A DNA stretch of 64,000 bases from Acanthosepion esculentum (taxonomy: Eukaryota > Mollusca > Cephalopoda > Sepiida > Sepiidae): contig CAXIWW010000817.1 in assembly GCA_964036315.1 (NCBI GenBank), forward strand, positions 593,501 to 657,500, read 5' to 3'. Under the pieces are notes generated by a model. That model made no database searches and was not told the origin of the DNA. It was given only the letters and a program-made list of their open reading frames with translations. Shown here in pieces: positions 26,971 to 40,080 of the stretch. Positions within the stretch are counted from its first letter, which is position 1. Each line of letters opens with the position of its first letter. The translations under genes were made by a program, and so were the position numbers.

Positions 26971-28320
26971 TGACCCCCACTAAAAAAAATACTATGAATG
27001 TTTAAAAATACATGTTTATATAAAAACTTGCGAACAACACCAGTTGATAGCAAAAGTGCCAACTGCACCACAGCTGATAGCAAAAGTGCCAACAGCTGAT
27101 AGCAAATAGTGCCAACAGCTGATAGCAAAAGTGCCAACAGCTGATAGCAAAAGTGCCAACAGCTGATAGCAAAAGTGCCAACAGATTATAGCAAAAGTGC
27201 CAAAAGCTGATAGCAAATGTGCCAACCGCTGATAGCAAAAGTGCCAACAGCTGATAGCAAAAGTGCCAACAGCTGATAGCAAAAGTGCCAACAGCTGATA
27301 GTAAAAGTGCCAAAAGCTTATAGCAAAAGTGCCAACACTTGATAGCAAAAGTGCCAACAGCTGATAGCAAAAGTGCCAACAGCTGATAGCAAAAGTGCCA
27401 ACAGCACCACAGTGCCAACTAGTCCTAGGTATGACTATAAACTACATCTGACAGCAAGGCTTCTGATCACAAAGGGTCCCAGCTATGAGCAAATAGTGAC
27501 CCCCCATTAAAAAAAAAACAATGTGAAAGTATAAAAATACATGTTTATGTAAAAACTTGCAAACAACGCCAGTTGATAGCAAAAGTGCCAACAGCACTCA
27601 GCTGATAGCAAAAGTGCCAACAGCTGATAGCAAAATTGCTAACAGATGATAGCAAACGTGCCAACAGCTGATAGCAAAAGTGCCAACAGATGATAGCAAA
27701 ATTGCCAACAGCTGATAGCAAAAGTGACAAAAGCTGATAGCAAAAGTGCCAACAGCTGATAGCAAAAGTGCCAAAAGTTGATAGCAAAAGTGCCAACCGC
27801 TGATAGCAAATGTGCCAACAGCTGATAGCAAAAGTGCCAACAGATGATAGCAAAAGTGCCAACAGCTGATAGCAAAAGTGACAAAAGCTGATAGCAAAAG
27901 TGCCAACAGCTGATAGCAAAAGTGCCAAAAGCTGATAGCAAATGTGCCAACCGCTGATAGCAAAAGTGCCAACAGCTGATAGCAAAAGTGCCAACAGCTG
28001 ATAGCAAAAGTGCCAACAGCTGATAGTAAAAGTGCCAAAAGCTGATAGCAAAAGTGCCAACAGTTGATAGCAAAAGTGCCAACAGCTGATAGCAAAAGTG
28101 CCAACAGCTGATAGCAAAAGTGCCAACTGCTGATAGCAAAAGTGCCAACAGCTGATAGCAAAAGTGCCAACAGCTGATAGCAAAAGTGCCAACAGCTGAT
28201 AGCAAAAGTGCCAACAGCTGATAGCAAAAGTGCCAACTGCTGATAGCAAAAGTGCCAACAGCTGATAGCAAAAGTGCCAACAGCTGATAGCAAAAGTGCC
28301 AACAGCACCACAGTGCCAAC
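26970..28320 (-). repeat. Block B sub-region 3: second copy of the 22640-23880 segment
   Basis: Cores are at 27027 and 27556, followed by a 22-mer run reaching the next core at 28457 (901 bp, about 31 copies). It is the longest or nearly the longest run in the window. Homology to 22640-23880 is visible at lags of 4328 bp (first part) and 4108 bp (second part); the change in lag reflects 22-mers lost from one copy. The end of the run, 28060-28310, is nearly perfect 22-mers with few variants, which suggests recent expansion. Confidence 0.9.
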
Positions 28321-31300
28321 TAGTCCTAGGTATGATTATAAACTACATCTGACAGCAAGGCTTCTGATCACAAAGGGTCCCAGCTGTGAGCAAATAGTGA
28401 CCCCCCACTAAAAAAAATACACTATGAACATATAAAAATACATGTTTATATAAAAACTTGCGAACAACACCAGTTGATAGCAAAAGTGCCAACAGCTGAT
28501 AGCAAAAGTGCCAACATCTGATAGCAAAAGTGCCAACAGCTGATAGCAATAGTGCTAACAGCACCATAGTGCAAACTAGTCCTAGGTATGACTATAAACT
28601 ACATCTGACAGCAAGGCTTCTGATCACAAAGGGTCCCAGCTATGAGCAAATAGGAACCCCCCACTAAAAAAAAACACTATGAAAGTATAAAAATACATGT
28701 TTATATAAAAACTTGCGAACAACACCATTTGATAGCAAAAGTGCCAACAGCTCCACAGCTGATAGCAAAAGTGCCAACAGCTGAAGCAAAAGTGCCAAAC
28801 GCTGATAGCAAAAGTGCCAACAACTGATAGCAAAAGTTACAACAGCTGATACCAAAAGTGCCAACAGCTGATAGCAAAAGTGCCAACAGCTGATAGCACA
28901 AGTGCCAACAGCACCACAGTGCCAACTAGTCCTAGGTATGACTATAAACTACATCTGACAGCAAGGATTCTGATCACAAAGGGTCCCAGCTATGAGCAAA
29001 TAGTGAACCCCCCACTAAAAAAAAACAGTATGAAAGTATAAAAATACATGTTTCTATAAAAACTTGCGAACAACACCAGTTGATAGCAAAAGTGCAAACA
29101 GCACCACAGCCGATAGCAAAAGAGCCACAGCTGATAGCAAAAGTGCCAACAGCTGATAGCAAAAGTGCCAACAGCTGATACCAAAAGTGCCAAAAGCTGA
29201 TAGCAAAAGTGCCAACAGCTGATAGCAAAAGTGCCAACAGATGACACCAAAATTGCCAACATCGGATAGCAAAATGCCAGGGGCTGATAGCAAATGTGCC
29301 AACAGCTGATAGCAAAAGTGCCAACAGCTGATACCAAAAGTGCCAAAAGCTGATAGCAAAGGGCCAACAGCTGATAGCAAAAGTGCCAACAGCACCACAG
29401 TGCCAACTAGTCCTAGGTATGACTATGAACTACATCTGACAGCAAGGCTTCTGATCACAAAGTGTCCCATCTATGAGCAAAAGTGCCTACAGCTGATAGC
29501 AAAAGTGCCAGCAGCTGATAGCAGAAGTGCCAACAGCACCACAATGCCAACTAATCCTAGGTATGACTATAAACTACATCTGACAGCAAGGCTTCTCATC
29601 ACAAAGGGTCCCAGCTATGAGCAAATAGTGACCCCCCACTAAAAAAAAACACTATGAAAGTATAAAAATACATGTTTATATAAAAACTTGCGAACAACAC
29701 CAGTTGATAGCAAAAGTGCCAACAGCACCACAGCTGATAGCAAAAGTGCCAACAGCTGATAGCAAAAGTGCCAGCAGCTGATAACAAAAGTGCCAAAAGC
29801 TGATAGCAAAAGTGCCAACAGCTGATAGCAAAAGTGCCAACAGCTGATAATAAAAGTGCCAACAGATGATACCAAAAGTGCCAACAGCTAATAGCAAAAG
29901 TGCCAACAGCTGATACCAAAAGTGCCAAAAGCTGATAGCAAAAGTGCCAACAGCACCACAGTGCCAACTAGTCCTAGGTATGACTATGAACTACATCTGA
30001 CAGCAAGGCTTCTGATCACAAAGTGTCCCATCTATGAGCAAATAGTGACCCCCCACTAAAAAAAAACACTATGAATGTATAAAAATACATGTTTATATAA
30101 AAACGTGCGAACAACACCAGTTGATAGCAAAAGGGCCAACAGCACCACAGCTGATAGCAAAAGTGCCAACAGCTGATAGCAAAATTGCCAATAGCTGATA
30201 GCAATAGTGCTAAAAGCACCACAGTGCCAACTAGTCCTAGGTATGACTATAAACTACATCTGACAGCAAGGCTTCTGGTCACAAAGGGTCCCAGCTATGA
30301 GCAAATAGTGAACCCCCACTAAAAAAAAACACTATGAAAGTATAAAAATACATGTTTATATAAAAACTTGCGAACAACACCAGTTGATAGCAAAAGTGCC
30401 AACAGCACCACAGCTGATAACAAAAGTGCCAACAGCTGATAGCAAAAGTGCCAACAGCACCACAGTGCCAACTAGTCCTAGGTATGACTATAAACTACAT
30501 CTGACAGCAAGGCTTCTGATCACAAAGGGTCTCAGCTATGAGCAAATAGTGACCCCCCACTAAAAAAAAAACACTATGAATGTATAAAAATAAATGGTTA
30601 TATAAAAACTAGCGAACAACACCAGTTGATAGCAAAAGTGCCAACAGCACCACAGCTGATAGCAAAAGTGCCAATAGCTGATAGCAAAAGTGCCAACAGC
30701 ACCACATTGCCAACTAGTCCAAGGTATGACTATAAACTACTTCTGACAGCAAGGCTTCTGATCACAAAGGGTCCCAGCTATGAGCAAATAGTTACCCCCC
30801 ACTAAAAAACAACACTATGAAAGTATAAAAATACATGTTTATATAAAAACTTGCAAACAACACCAGTTGATAGCAAAAGTGCAAACAGCACCACAGCTGA
30901 TAGCAAAAGTGCCAACAGCTGATAGCAAAAGTGCCAACAGCTGATAGCAAAAGTGCCAACAGCTGATAGCACAAGTGCCAACAGCACCACAGTGCCAACT
31001 AGTCCTAGGTATGACTATAAACTACATCTGACAGCAAGGCTTCTGATCACAAAGGGTCCCAGCTATGAGCAAATAGTGACCCCCCACTAAAAAAAAACAC
31101 TATGAAAGTATAAAAATAGATGTTTATATAAAAACTTGCGAACAACACCAGTTGATAGCAAAAGTGCCAACAGCACCACAGCTGATAACAAAAGAGCCAA
31201 CAGCTGATAGCAAAGTGCCAACAGCTGATAGCAAAAGTGCCAACAGCTGATAGCAAAAGTGCCAACAGCACCACAATGCCAACTCGTCCTAGGTGTGACA

Positions 31301-33000
31301 ATAAACTACATCTGACAGCAAGGCTTCTGATCACAAAGGGTCCCAGCTATGAGCAAATAGTGACCCCCACTAAAAAAAACACTATGAATGTATAAAAATA
31401 CATGTTTATATAAAAACATGCGAACAACACAAGTTGATAACAAAAGTGCCAACAGCACCACAGCTGATAGCAAAAGTGCCAACAGCTGATAGTAAAAGTG
31501 CCAAAAGCTGATAGCTAAAGTGCCAACAGCACCACAGCTGATAGCAAAAGTGCTAACAGCTGATAGCAAAAGTGCCAACAGCACAATATGGCCAACTAGT
31601 CCAATGTATGACTATAAACTACATCTGACAGCAAGGCTTCTGATCACAAAGGTTCCCAGCTATGAGCAAATAGGGACCCCCCACTAAAAAAAAAAAATAT
31701 GAATGTATAAAAATACATGTTTATATAAAAACTTGCGAACAACACCAGTTGATAGCAAAAGTGCCTACAGCACCACAGCTGATAGCAAAAGTGCCAACAG
31801 CTGATAGCAAAAGTGCCAACAGCTGATAGTAAAAGTGCCAAAAGCTGATAGCAAAAGTGGCAACAGATGATAGCAAAAGTGGCAACAGATGATAGCAAAA
31901 GTGCCAACAGCTGATAGGAAAAGTGCCAACAGCTGATAGCAAAGTGCCAACAGCTTATAGCAAACGTGCCAAAAGCTGATAACAAAAGTGCCAACAGCTG
32001 ATAGCAAAAGTGCCAACAGCTGATACCAAAAGTGCGAAAAGCTGATAGCAAAAGTGCCAACAGCTGATAGCAAAAGTGCCAACAGCTGATAGCAAAAGTG
32101 CCAACAGCTGATAGCAAATGTGCCAACAGCTGATAGAAAAAGTGCCAACAGCACCACAGTGCCAACTAGTCCTAGGTATGACTATAAACTACATCTGACA
32201 GCAAGGCTTCTGATCACAAAGAGTCCCAGCTATGAGCAAATAGTAACCCCCCACTAAAAAAAATCCTATGAATGTATAAATATACATGTTTATATAAAAA
32301 CTTGCGAACAACACCAGTTGATAGCAAAAGTGCCAACAGCACCACAGCTGATAGCAAAAGTGCCAACAGCTGATAGCAAAAGTGCCAACAGCTGATAGCA
32401 AAAGTGCCAACTGCTGATAGCTAAAGTGCCAACAGCTGATAGCCAAAGTGCCAAGAGCACCACATTGCCAACTAGTCCAAGGTATGACTATAACTACATC
32501 TGACAGCAAGGCTTCTGATCACAAATGGTCCCAGCTATGAGCAAATAGTGACCCCCAACTAAAAAAAAAACACTATGAATGTATAAAAATACATGTTTAT
32601 ATAAAAACTTGCGAACACCACCAGTTGATAGCAAAAGTGCCCACAGCTGATAGCAAAAGTGCCAACAGCTGATAGCAAAAGTGCCAACAGCTGATAGCAA
32701 AAGTACCAACAGTTGATAGCAAAAGTGCCAACAGCACCACAGTGCCAACTAGTCCTAGGTATGACTATAAACTACATCTGACAGCAAGGCTTCTGATCAC
32801 AAAGGGTCCCAGGTATGAGCAAATAGTGACCCCCCACTAAACAAAACACTATGAAAGATTAAAAATACATGTTTATATAAAAACTTGCGAACAACACCAG
32901 TTGATAGCAAAAGTGCCAACAGCACCACAGCTGATAGCAAAAGTGCCAACAGCTTATAGAAAAAGTGCCAACAGCTGATAGCAAAAGTACCAACAGCTGA
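28320..33000 (-). repeat. Block B sub-region 4
   Basis: Cores are at 28457, 28712, 29063, 29687, 30104, 30367, 30609, 30850, 31135, 31417, 31732, 32301, 32608 and 32884. Between 29063 and 29687 a core is truncated: the sequence passes from CCCATCTATGAGCAA directly into AAGTGCC 22-mers (about 29470-29490), losing the G/T-run and the TATATAAA half. The unit near 28343-28480 matches the block A unit near 12690 in inverted orientation (shared GAACATATAAAAATAC). A shortened 22-mer with GCTGAAGCAAAAG (28781) matches those at 20815 and 21975 of block A. Confidence 0.9.
31931..32070 (-). repeat. Exact inverted copy of 14221-14360
   Basis: Comparing the two in ten-base steps, all 140 bases of this segment are the reverse complement of 14221-14360. 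That includes rare variants (GTGCGAAAAGC, GATAACAAAAG, TATAGCAAACGTGCC) and one 21-bp repeat. The match weakens to single mismatches just outside. Such an ordered set of variants cannot arise twice by chance, so this part of block B and the matching part of block A were copied from the same array. Confidence 0.93.
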
Positions 33001-36000
33001 TAGCAAAAGTGCCAACAGCATCACAGTGCCAACTAGTCCTAGGTATAACTATAAAGTACATCTGACAGCAAGGCTTCTGATCACAAAGGGTCCCAGATAT
33101 GAGCAAATAGTAACCCCCAACTAAAAAAAACATTATGAAAGTATAAAAATACATGTTTATAAAAAAACTTGCGAACAACACCAGTTGTGCAAAAGTGCAA
33201 ACAGCACCACAGCTGATAGCAAAAGTGCCAACAGCTGATAGCAAAAGTGCCAACAGCTGATACCAAAAGTGCCAAAAGCTGATAGCAAAAGTGCCAACAG
33301 CTGATAGCAAAAGTGCCAACAGCTGATACCAAAAGTGCCAACAGATGATACCAAAAGTGCCAACAGCTGATAGCAAAAGTGCCAACAGCTGATAGCAAAA
33401 GTGCCAACAGCTGATACCAAAAGTGCCAACAGATGATACCAAAAGGGCCAACAGCTGATAGCAAAAGTGCCAACAGCTGATAGCAAAAGTGCCCACAGAT
33501 GATACCAAAAGTGCCAACAGCTGATAGCAAAAGGGCCAACAGCTGATAGCAAGTGTGCCAACAGTTGATAGCAAAAGTGCCAACAGCTGATACCAAAATT
33601 GCCAACAGCTGATAGCAAAATTGCCAACAGCTGATAGCAAAACTGCCAACAGCTGATAGAAAGAATGCCAACAGCTGATAGCAAAAGTGACAACAGCTGA
33701 TACCAAAAGTGCCAAAAGCTGATAGCAAAAGTGTCAACAGCTGATAGCAAAATTGCCAACAGCTGATAGCCAAAGTGCCAAAAGCTGATACCAAAATTGC
33801 CAAAAGCTGATAGCAAAATGTCAACAGCTGATAGCAAAAGTGCCAACAGCTGATTGAAAAAGTGCCACAAGCTGATAGCAAAAGTGCCAACAGCTGATAG
33901 CAAAAGTGCCAACAGCACCACAGTGCCAACTAGTCCTAGGTATGACTATAAACTACATCTGACAGCAAGGCTTCTGATCACAAAGGGTCCGAGCTATGAG
34001 CAAATAGTGACCCCCCACTAAAAAAAAATACTATGAAAGTATAAAAATACATATTTATATAAAAACTTGCGAACAACACCAGTTGATATCAAAAGAGCCA
34101 ACAGCACCACGGCTGATAGCAAAAGTGCCAACAGCTGATAGCAAAAGTGCCAACAGCTGATATCATATGTGCCAAAAGCTGATAGCAAAAGTTCCAACAG
34201 ATGATAACAAAAGTGCCAAAAGCTGATAGCAAAAGTGCCAACAGCTGATACCAAAAGTGCCAACAGATGATACCAAAAGTGCCAACAGCTGATAGCAAAA
34301 GTGCCAACAGCTGATAGCAAAACTGCCAACAGCTGATAGCAAAAGTGCCAACAGCTGATAGCAAAAGTACCAACAGCACCACATTGCCAACTAGTCCTAG
34401 GTATGATTATAAACTACATCTGACAGCAAGGCTTCTGATCACAAAGGGTCCCAGCTATGAGCAAATAGTGACCCCAACTAAAAGAAAAACACTATGAATG
34501 TATAAAAATACATGTTTATATAAAAACTTGCGAACCACACCAGTTGGTAGCAAAAGTGCCAACAGCACCACAGCTGATAGCAAAAGTGCCAACAGCTGAT
34601 AGCAAAAGTGCCAACAGCTGATAGCAAAAGTGCCAACAGCTGATAGCCAAAGTGCCAACAGCACCACAGTGCCAACTAGTCCTAGGTATGACTATTAACT
34701 ACATCTGACAGCAAGGCTTCTGATCAGAAAGGTTCCCAGCTATGAGCAAATAGTGACCCCCCACTAAAAAAAAAACTCTATGAAAGTATAAAAATACATG
34801 TTTATATAAAAACTTGCGAACAACACCAGTTGATAGCAAAAGTGCCAACAGCACCACAGCTGATAGCAAAAGTGCCAACAGCTGATAGCAAAAGTGCCAA
34901 CAGCTGATAGCAAAAGTGCCAAAAGCTGATAGCAAAAGTGCCAACAGCTGATACAAAAGTGCCAACAGCTGATAGCAAAAGTGCCAATAGCTGATAGCAA
35001 AAGTGCCATCAGCTAATAGCAAAAGTGCCAACAGCTGATAGCAAAAGTGCCCACAGATGATACCAAAAGTGCCAAAAGCTGATAGCAAAAGTGCCAACAG
35101 CTGATAGCAAAAGTGCCAACAGTTGATAGCAAAAGTGCCAACAGCTGATAATAAAATTGCCAACAGCTGATAGCAAAATTGCCAACAGCTGATAGCAAAA
35201 CTGCCAACAGCTGATAGCCAAAGTGCCAACAGCTGATAGCAAAAGTACCAACAGCACCACATTGCCAACTAGTCCTAGGTATGATTATAAACTACATCTG
35301 AGAGCAAGGTTTCTGATCACAAAGGGTCCCAGTTATGAGCAAATAGTTACCCCCCACTAAAAAAAAACTATGAATGTATAAAAATACATGTTTATATAAA
35401 AACTTGCGAACAACACCAGTTGATAGCAAAAGTGCAAACAGCACCACAGCTGATAGCAAAAGTGCCAACAGCTGATAGCAAAAGTGCCAACAGCTGATAG
35501 CAAAAGTGCCAACAGCAACACAGTGCCAACTAGTCCTAGGTATGACCATAAACTACATCTGACAGCAAGGCTTCTGATCACAAAGTGTCCCAGCTATGAG
35601 CAAATGGTGACTCCCCCACTAAAAAAAAAACACTATGAAAGTATAAAAATACATGTTTATTTAAAAACTTGCGAACAACACCAGTTGATAGCAAAAGTGC
35701 CAACAGCACCACAGCTGATAGCAAAAGTGACAACAGCTTAGAGCAAAAGTGCAAACAGCTGATAGCAAAAGTGCCAACAGCTTATAGCAAAAGTGCCAAC
35801 AGCTGATACCAAAAGTGCCAAAAGCTGATAGCAAAAATGCCAACAGCTGATAGCAAAAGTGACAACAGCTGATACCAAAAGTGCCAAAAGCTGATAGCAA
35901 AAGTGCCAACAGCTGATACCAAAAGTGCCAACAGCTGATAGCAAAAGCACCAACAGCTGATAGCAAAAGTGCCAAAAGCTGATAGCAAAAGTGCCAACAG

Positions 36001-37350
36001 CTGATAGCAAAAGTAACAACAGCTGAGAGCAAAAGTGCCAACAGCTGATAGCAAAAGTGCCAACAGCTGATATCAAAAGTGCCAACAGCACCACAGTGCC
36101 AACTAGTCCTAGGTATGACTATAAACTACATCTGACAGCAAGTCTTCTGATCACAAAGGGTCTCAGCTATGAGCAAAAAATGACCCCCACTAAAAAAAAA
36201 CACTATGAAAGTATAAAAATACATGTTTATATAAAAACTTGCGAACAACACCAGTTGATAGCAAAAGTGCCAACAGCACCACAGCTGATAGCGAAAGTGC
36301 CAACAGCTGATAGCAAAAGTGTCAACAGCTGATAGCAAAAGTGCCAGCAGATGATAGCAAAATTGCCAACAGCTGATAGCAAAAGTGCCAACAGCACCAC
36401 AGTGCCAACTGGTCCTATGTATGACTATAAACTACATCTGACAGCAAGGCTTCAGATCACAAAAGGTCCCAGCTATTTTCAAATAGTTACCCCCACTAAA
36501 AAAAAACCTTATGAAAGTATAAAAATACATGTTTATATAAAAACTTGCGAAAAACACCAGTTGATAGCAAAAGTGCAAACAGCACCACATCTGATAGCAA
36601 AAGTGCCAACAGCTGATAGCAAAAGTGCCAACAGCTGATAGTAAAAGTGCCAACAGCTGATAGCAAAAGTGCCAACAGCACCACAGTGCCAACTAGTCCT
36701 AGGTATGACTATAAACTACATCTGACAGCAAGGCTTCTGATCACAAAGGGTCCCAGCTATGAGAAAAAAGTGACCCCCCACTAAAAAAAAACACTATGAA
36801 AGTATAAATATACATGCTTATATAAAAACTTTCGAACAACACCAGTTGATTGCAAAAGTGCCAACAGCACCACAGCTGATAACAAAAGTGCCAACAGCTG
36901 ATAGCAAAAGTGCCCACAGATAATACAAAAAGTGCCAACATTTGATAGCAAAAGTGACAACAGATGATACCAAAAGTGCCAACAGCTGATAGCAAAAGTG
37001 CCAACAGATGAAAGCTAAAGTGCAAACAGCCGATAGCAAAAGTGCCAACAGCTGATAGCAAAAGTGCCAACAGCTGATAGCAAAAGTGCCAACATCTGAT
37101 AGGTAAAGTGCCAACAGCTGATACCAAAAGTGCCAAAAGCAGATAGCAAAAGTGCCAACAGCTGATAGCGAAAGTGCCAACAGATCATAGCAAAAGTGCC
37201 AACAGCTGATACCAAAAGTGCCAAAAGCTGATAGCAAAATGTCAACAGCTGATAGCAAAAGTGCCAACAGCTGATAGAAAAAGTTTTAACAGCTGATAGC
37301 AAAAGTGCCAACAGCTGATAGCAAAAGTGCCAACAGCACCACAGTGCCAA
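33000..37350 (-). repeat. Block B sub-region 5
   Basis: Cores are at 33168, 34066, 34527, 34813, 35403, 35668, 36238, 36544 and 36829. The unit 33168-34066 is 898 bp with about 31 copies of the 22-mer, many with GATACCAAAAG in place of GATAGCAAAAG and several shortened copies (GCAAAATGTC, GCAAGTGTGCC). The unit 34066-34527 is closely related to 45048-45509 further along block B (shared GCACCACGGCTG, a copy of GATA[C/T]CA[A/T]ATGTGCC and GCAAAACTGCC), a lag of about 10.98 kb. The core at 36829 reads CTTTCG, a change shared with 45509. Confidence 0.88.
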
Positions 37351-40080
37351 CTAGTCCTAGGTATGACTATAAACTACATCTGACAGCAAGGCTACTGATC
37401 ATAAAGGGTCCACGCTATGAGCAAATAGTGACCCCCCACTAAAAAAAAAACACTATGAATGTATAAAAATACATGTTTATATAAAAACTTGCGAACAACA
37501 CCAGTTGATAGCAAAAGTGCCAACAGCTGATAGCAAAAGTGCCAACAGATGATAGCTAAAGTGCAAACAGCCGATAGCAAAAGTGCCAACAGCTGATAGC
37601 AAAAGTGCCAACATCTGATAAGAAAAGTGCCAACAGCTGATACCAAAAGTGCCAAAAGCTGATAGCAAAAGTGTCAACTGCACCACATTGCCAATTAGTC
37701 CTAGGCATGACTATAAACTACATCTGACAGCAAGGGTTCTGATCACAAAGGGTCCCAGCTATGAGCAAATAGTGACCCCCCTATGAAATTATAAAAATAG
37801 ATGTTTATATAAAAACTTGCGAACAACACCAGTTGATAGCAAAAGTGCCAACAGCACCACAGCTGATATCAAAAGTGCCAACAGCTGATAGCAAAAATGC
37901 CAGATGCTGATAGCAAAAGTGCCAACAGCTGATAGCAAAAGTGCCAACATCTGATAGGAAAAGTGCCAACAGCTGATACCAAAAGTGCCAAAAGCTGATA
38001 GCAAAAGTGCCAACATCACCACATTGCCAATTAGTCCTAGGCATGACTATAAACTACATCTGACAGCAAGGGTTCTGATCACAAAGGGTCCCAGCTATGA
38101 GCAAATAGTGACCCCCCACTAAAAACAAAACACTATGAAAGTATAAAAATAGATGTTTATATAAAAACTTGCGAACAACACCAGTTGATAGCAAAAGTGC
38201 CAACAGCACCACAGCTGATATCAAAAGTGCCAACAGCTGATAGCAAAAATGCCAGATGCTGATAGCAAAAGTGCCAACAGCTGATAGCAAAAGTGCCAAC
38301 AGCTGATAGCAAAAGTGCCAACAGATGATAGCTAAATTGCAAACAGCCGATAGCAAAAGTGCCAACAGCTGATAGCAAAAGTGCCAACATCTGATAGGAA
38401 AAGTGCCAACAGCTGATACCAAAAGTGCCAAAAGCTGATAGCAAAAGTGCCCACAGATGATACAAAAAGTGCCAACATTTGATAGCAAAAGTGACAACAG
38501 ATGATACCAAAAGTGCCAACAGCTGATAGCAAAAGTGCCAACAGATGAAAGCTAAAGTGCAAACAGCCGATAGCAAAAGTGCCAACAGCTGATAGCAAAA
38601 GTGCCAACATCTGATAGGAAAAGTGCCAACAGCTGATACCAAAAGTGCCAAAAGCAGATAGCAAAAGTGCCAACAGCTGATAGCGAAAGTGCCAACAGCT
38701 CATAGCAAAAGTGCCAACAGCTGATACCAAAAGTGCCAAAAGCTGATAGCAAAATGTCAACAGCTGATAGCAAAAGTGCCAACAGCTGATAGAAAAAGTT
38801 TTAACAGCTGATAGCAAAAGTGCCAACAGCTGATAGCAAAAGTGCCAACAGCACCACAGTGCCAACTAGTCCTAGGTATGACTATAAACTACATCTGACA
38901 GCAAGGGTTCTGATCACAAAGGGTCCCAGCTATGAGCAAATAGTGACCCCCCACTAAAAAAAACACTATGAAAGTATAAAAATAGATGTTTATATAAAAA
39001 CTTGCGAACAACACCAGTTGATAGCAAAAGTGCCAACAGCACCACAGCTGATATCAAAAGTGCCAACAGCTGATAGCAAAAATGCCAGATGCTGATAGCA
39101 AAAGTGCCAACAGCTGATAGCAAAAGTGCCAACATCTGATAGGAAAAGTGCCAACAGCTGATACCAAAAGTTCCAAAAGCTGATAGCAAAAGTGCCAACA
39201 GCACCACATTGCCAATTATTCCTAGGCATGACTATAAACTACATCTGACAGCAAGGGTTCTGATCACAAAGGGTCCCAGCTATGAGCAAATAGTGACCCC
39301 CCACTAAAAAAAAAACACTATGAAAGTATAAAAATAGATGTTTATATAAAAACTTGCGAACAACACCAGTTGATAGCAAAAGTGCCAACAGCACCACAGC
39401 TGATATCAAAAGTGCCAACAGCTGATAGCAAAAATGCCAGATGCTGATAGCAAAAGTGCCAACAGCTGATAGCAAAAGTGCCAACAGCTGATAGCCAAAG
39501 TGCTAACAGATGATAGCTAAATTGCAAACAGCCGATAGCAAAAGTGCCAACAGCTGATAGCAAAAGTGCCAACATCTGATAGGAAAAGTGCCAACAGCTG
39601 ATACCAAAAGTGCCAAAAGCTGATAGCAAAAGTGCCCACAGATGATACAAAAAGTGCCAACATTTGATAGCAAAAGTGACAACAGATGATACCAAAAGTG
39701 CCAACAGCTGATAGCAAAAGTGCCAACAGATGAAAGCTAAAGTGCAAACAGCCGATAGCAAAAGTGCCAACAGCTGATAGCAAAAGTGCCAACATCTGAT
39801 AGGAAAAGTGCCAACAGCTGATACCAAAAGTGCCAAAAGCAGATAGCAAAAGTGCCAACAGCTGATAGCGAAAGTGCCAACAGCTCATAGCAAAAGTGCC
39901 AACAGCTGATACCAAAAGTGCCAAAAGCTGATAGCAAAATGTCAACAGCTGATAGCAAAAGTGCCAACAGCTGATAGAAAAAGTTTTAACAGCTGATAGC
40001 AAAAGTGCCAACAGCTGATAGCAAAAGTGCCAACAGCACCACAGTGCCAACTAGTCCTAGGTATGACTATAAACTATATC
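37350..40080 (-). repeat. 1185-bp tandem segmental duplication inside block B
   Basis: Cores at 37816, 38168 and 39001 recur at 39001, 39353 and 40187 (lags 1185, 1185 and 1186 bp). The long 22-mer run 38440-38865 reappears at 39625-40050 with the same order of variants, and a third relative lies at about 36900-37350. Shared markers include CATTTGATAGC, GATGAAAGCTAAAG, CAGCTCATAGC and GAAAAAGTTTTAACAGC. The core at 37816 is shortened: CCCCCC passes directly into TATGAAATTATAA, without the ACTA and A-run. Confidence 0.9.

Noticed and set aside
22194..28320. Regular short repeats suggesting a CRISPR array.
   Set aside because: Repeats abut without unique spacers, no cas genes exist, and the retrotransposon shows the DNA is eukaryotic.
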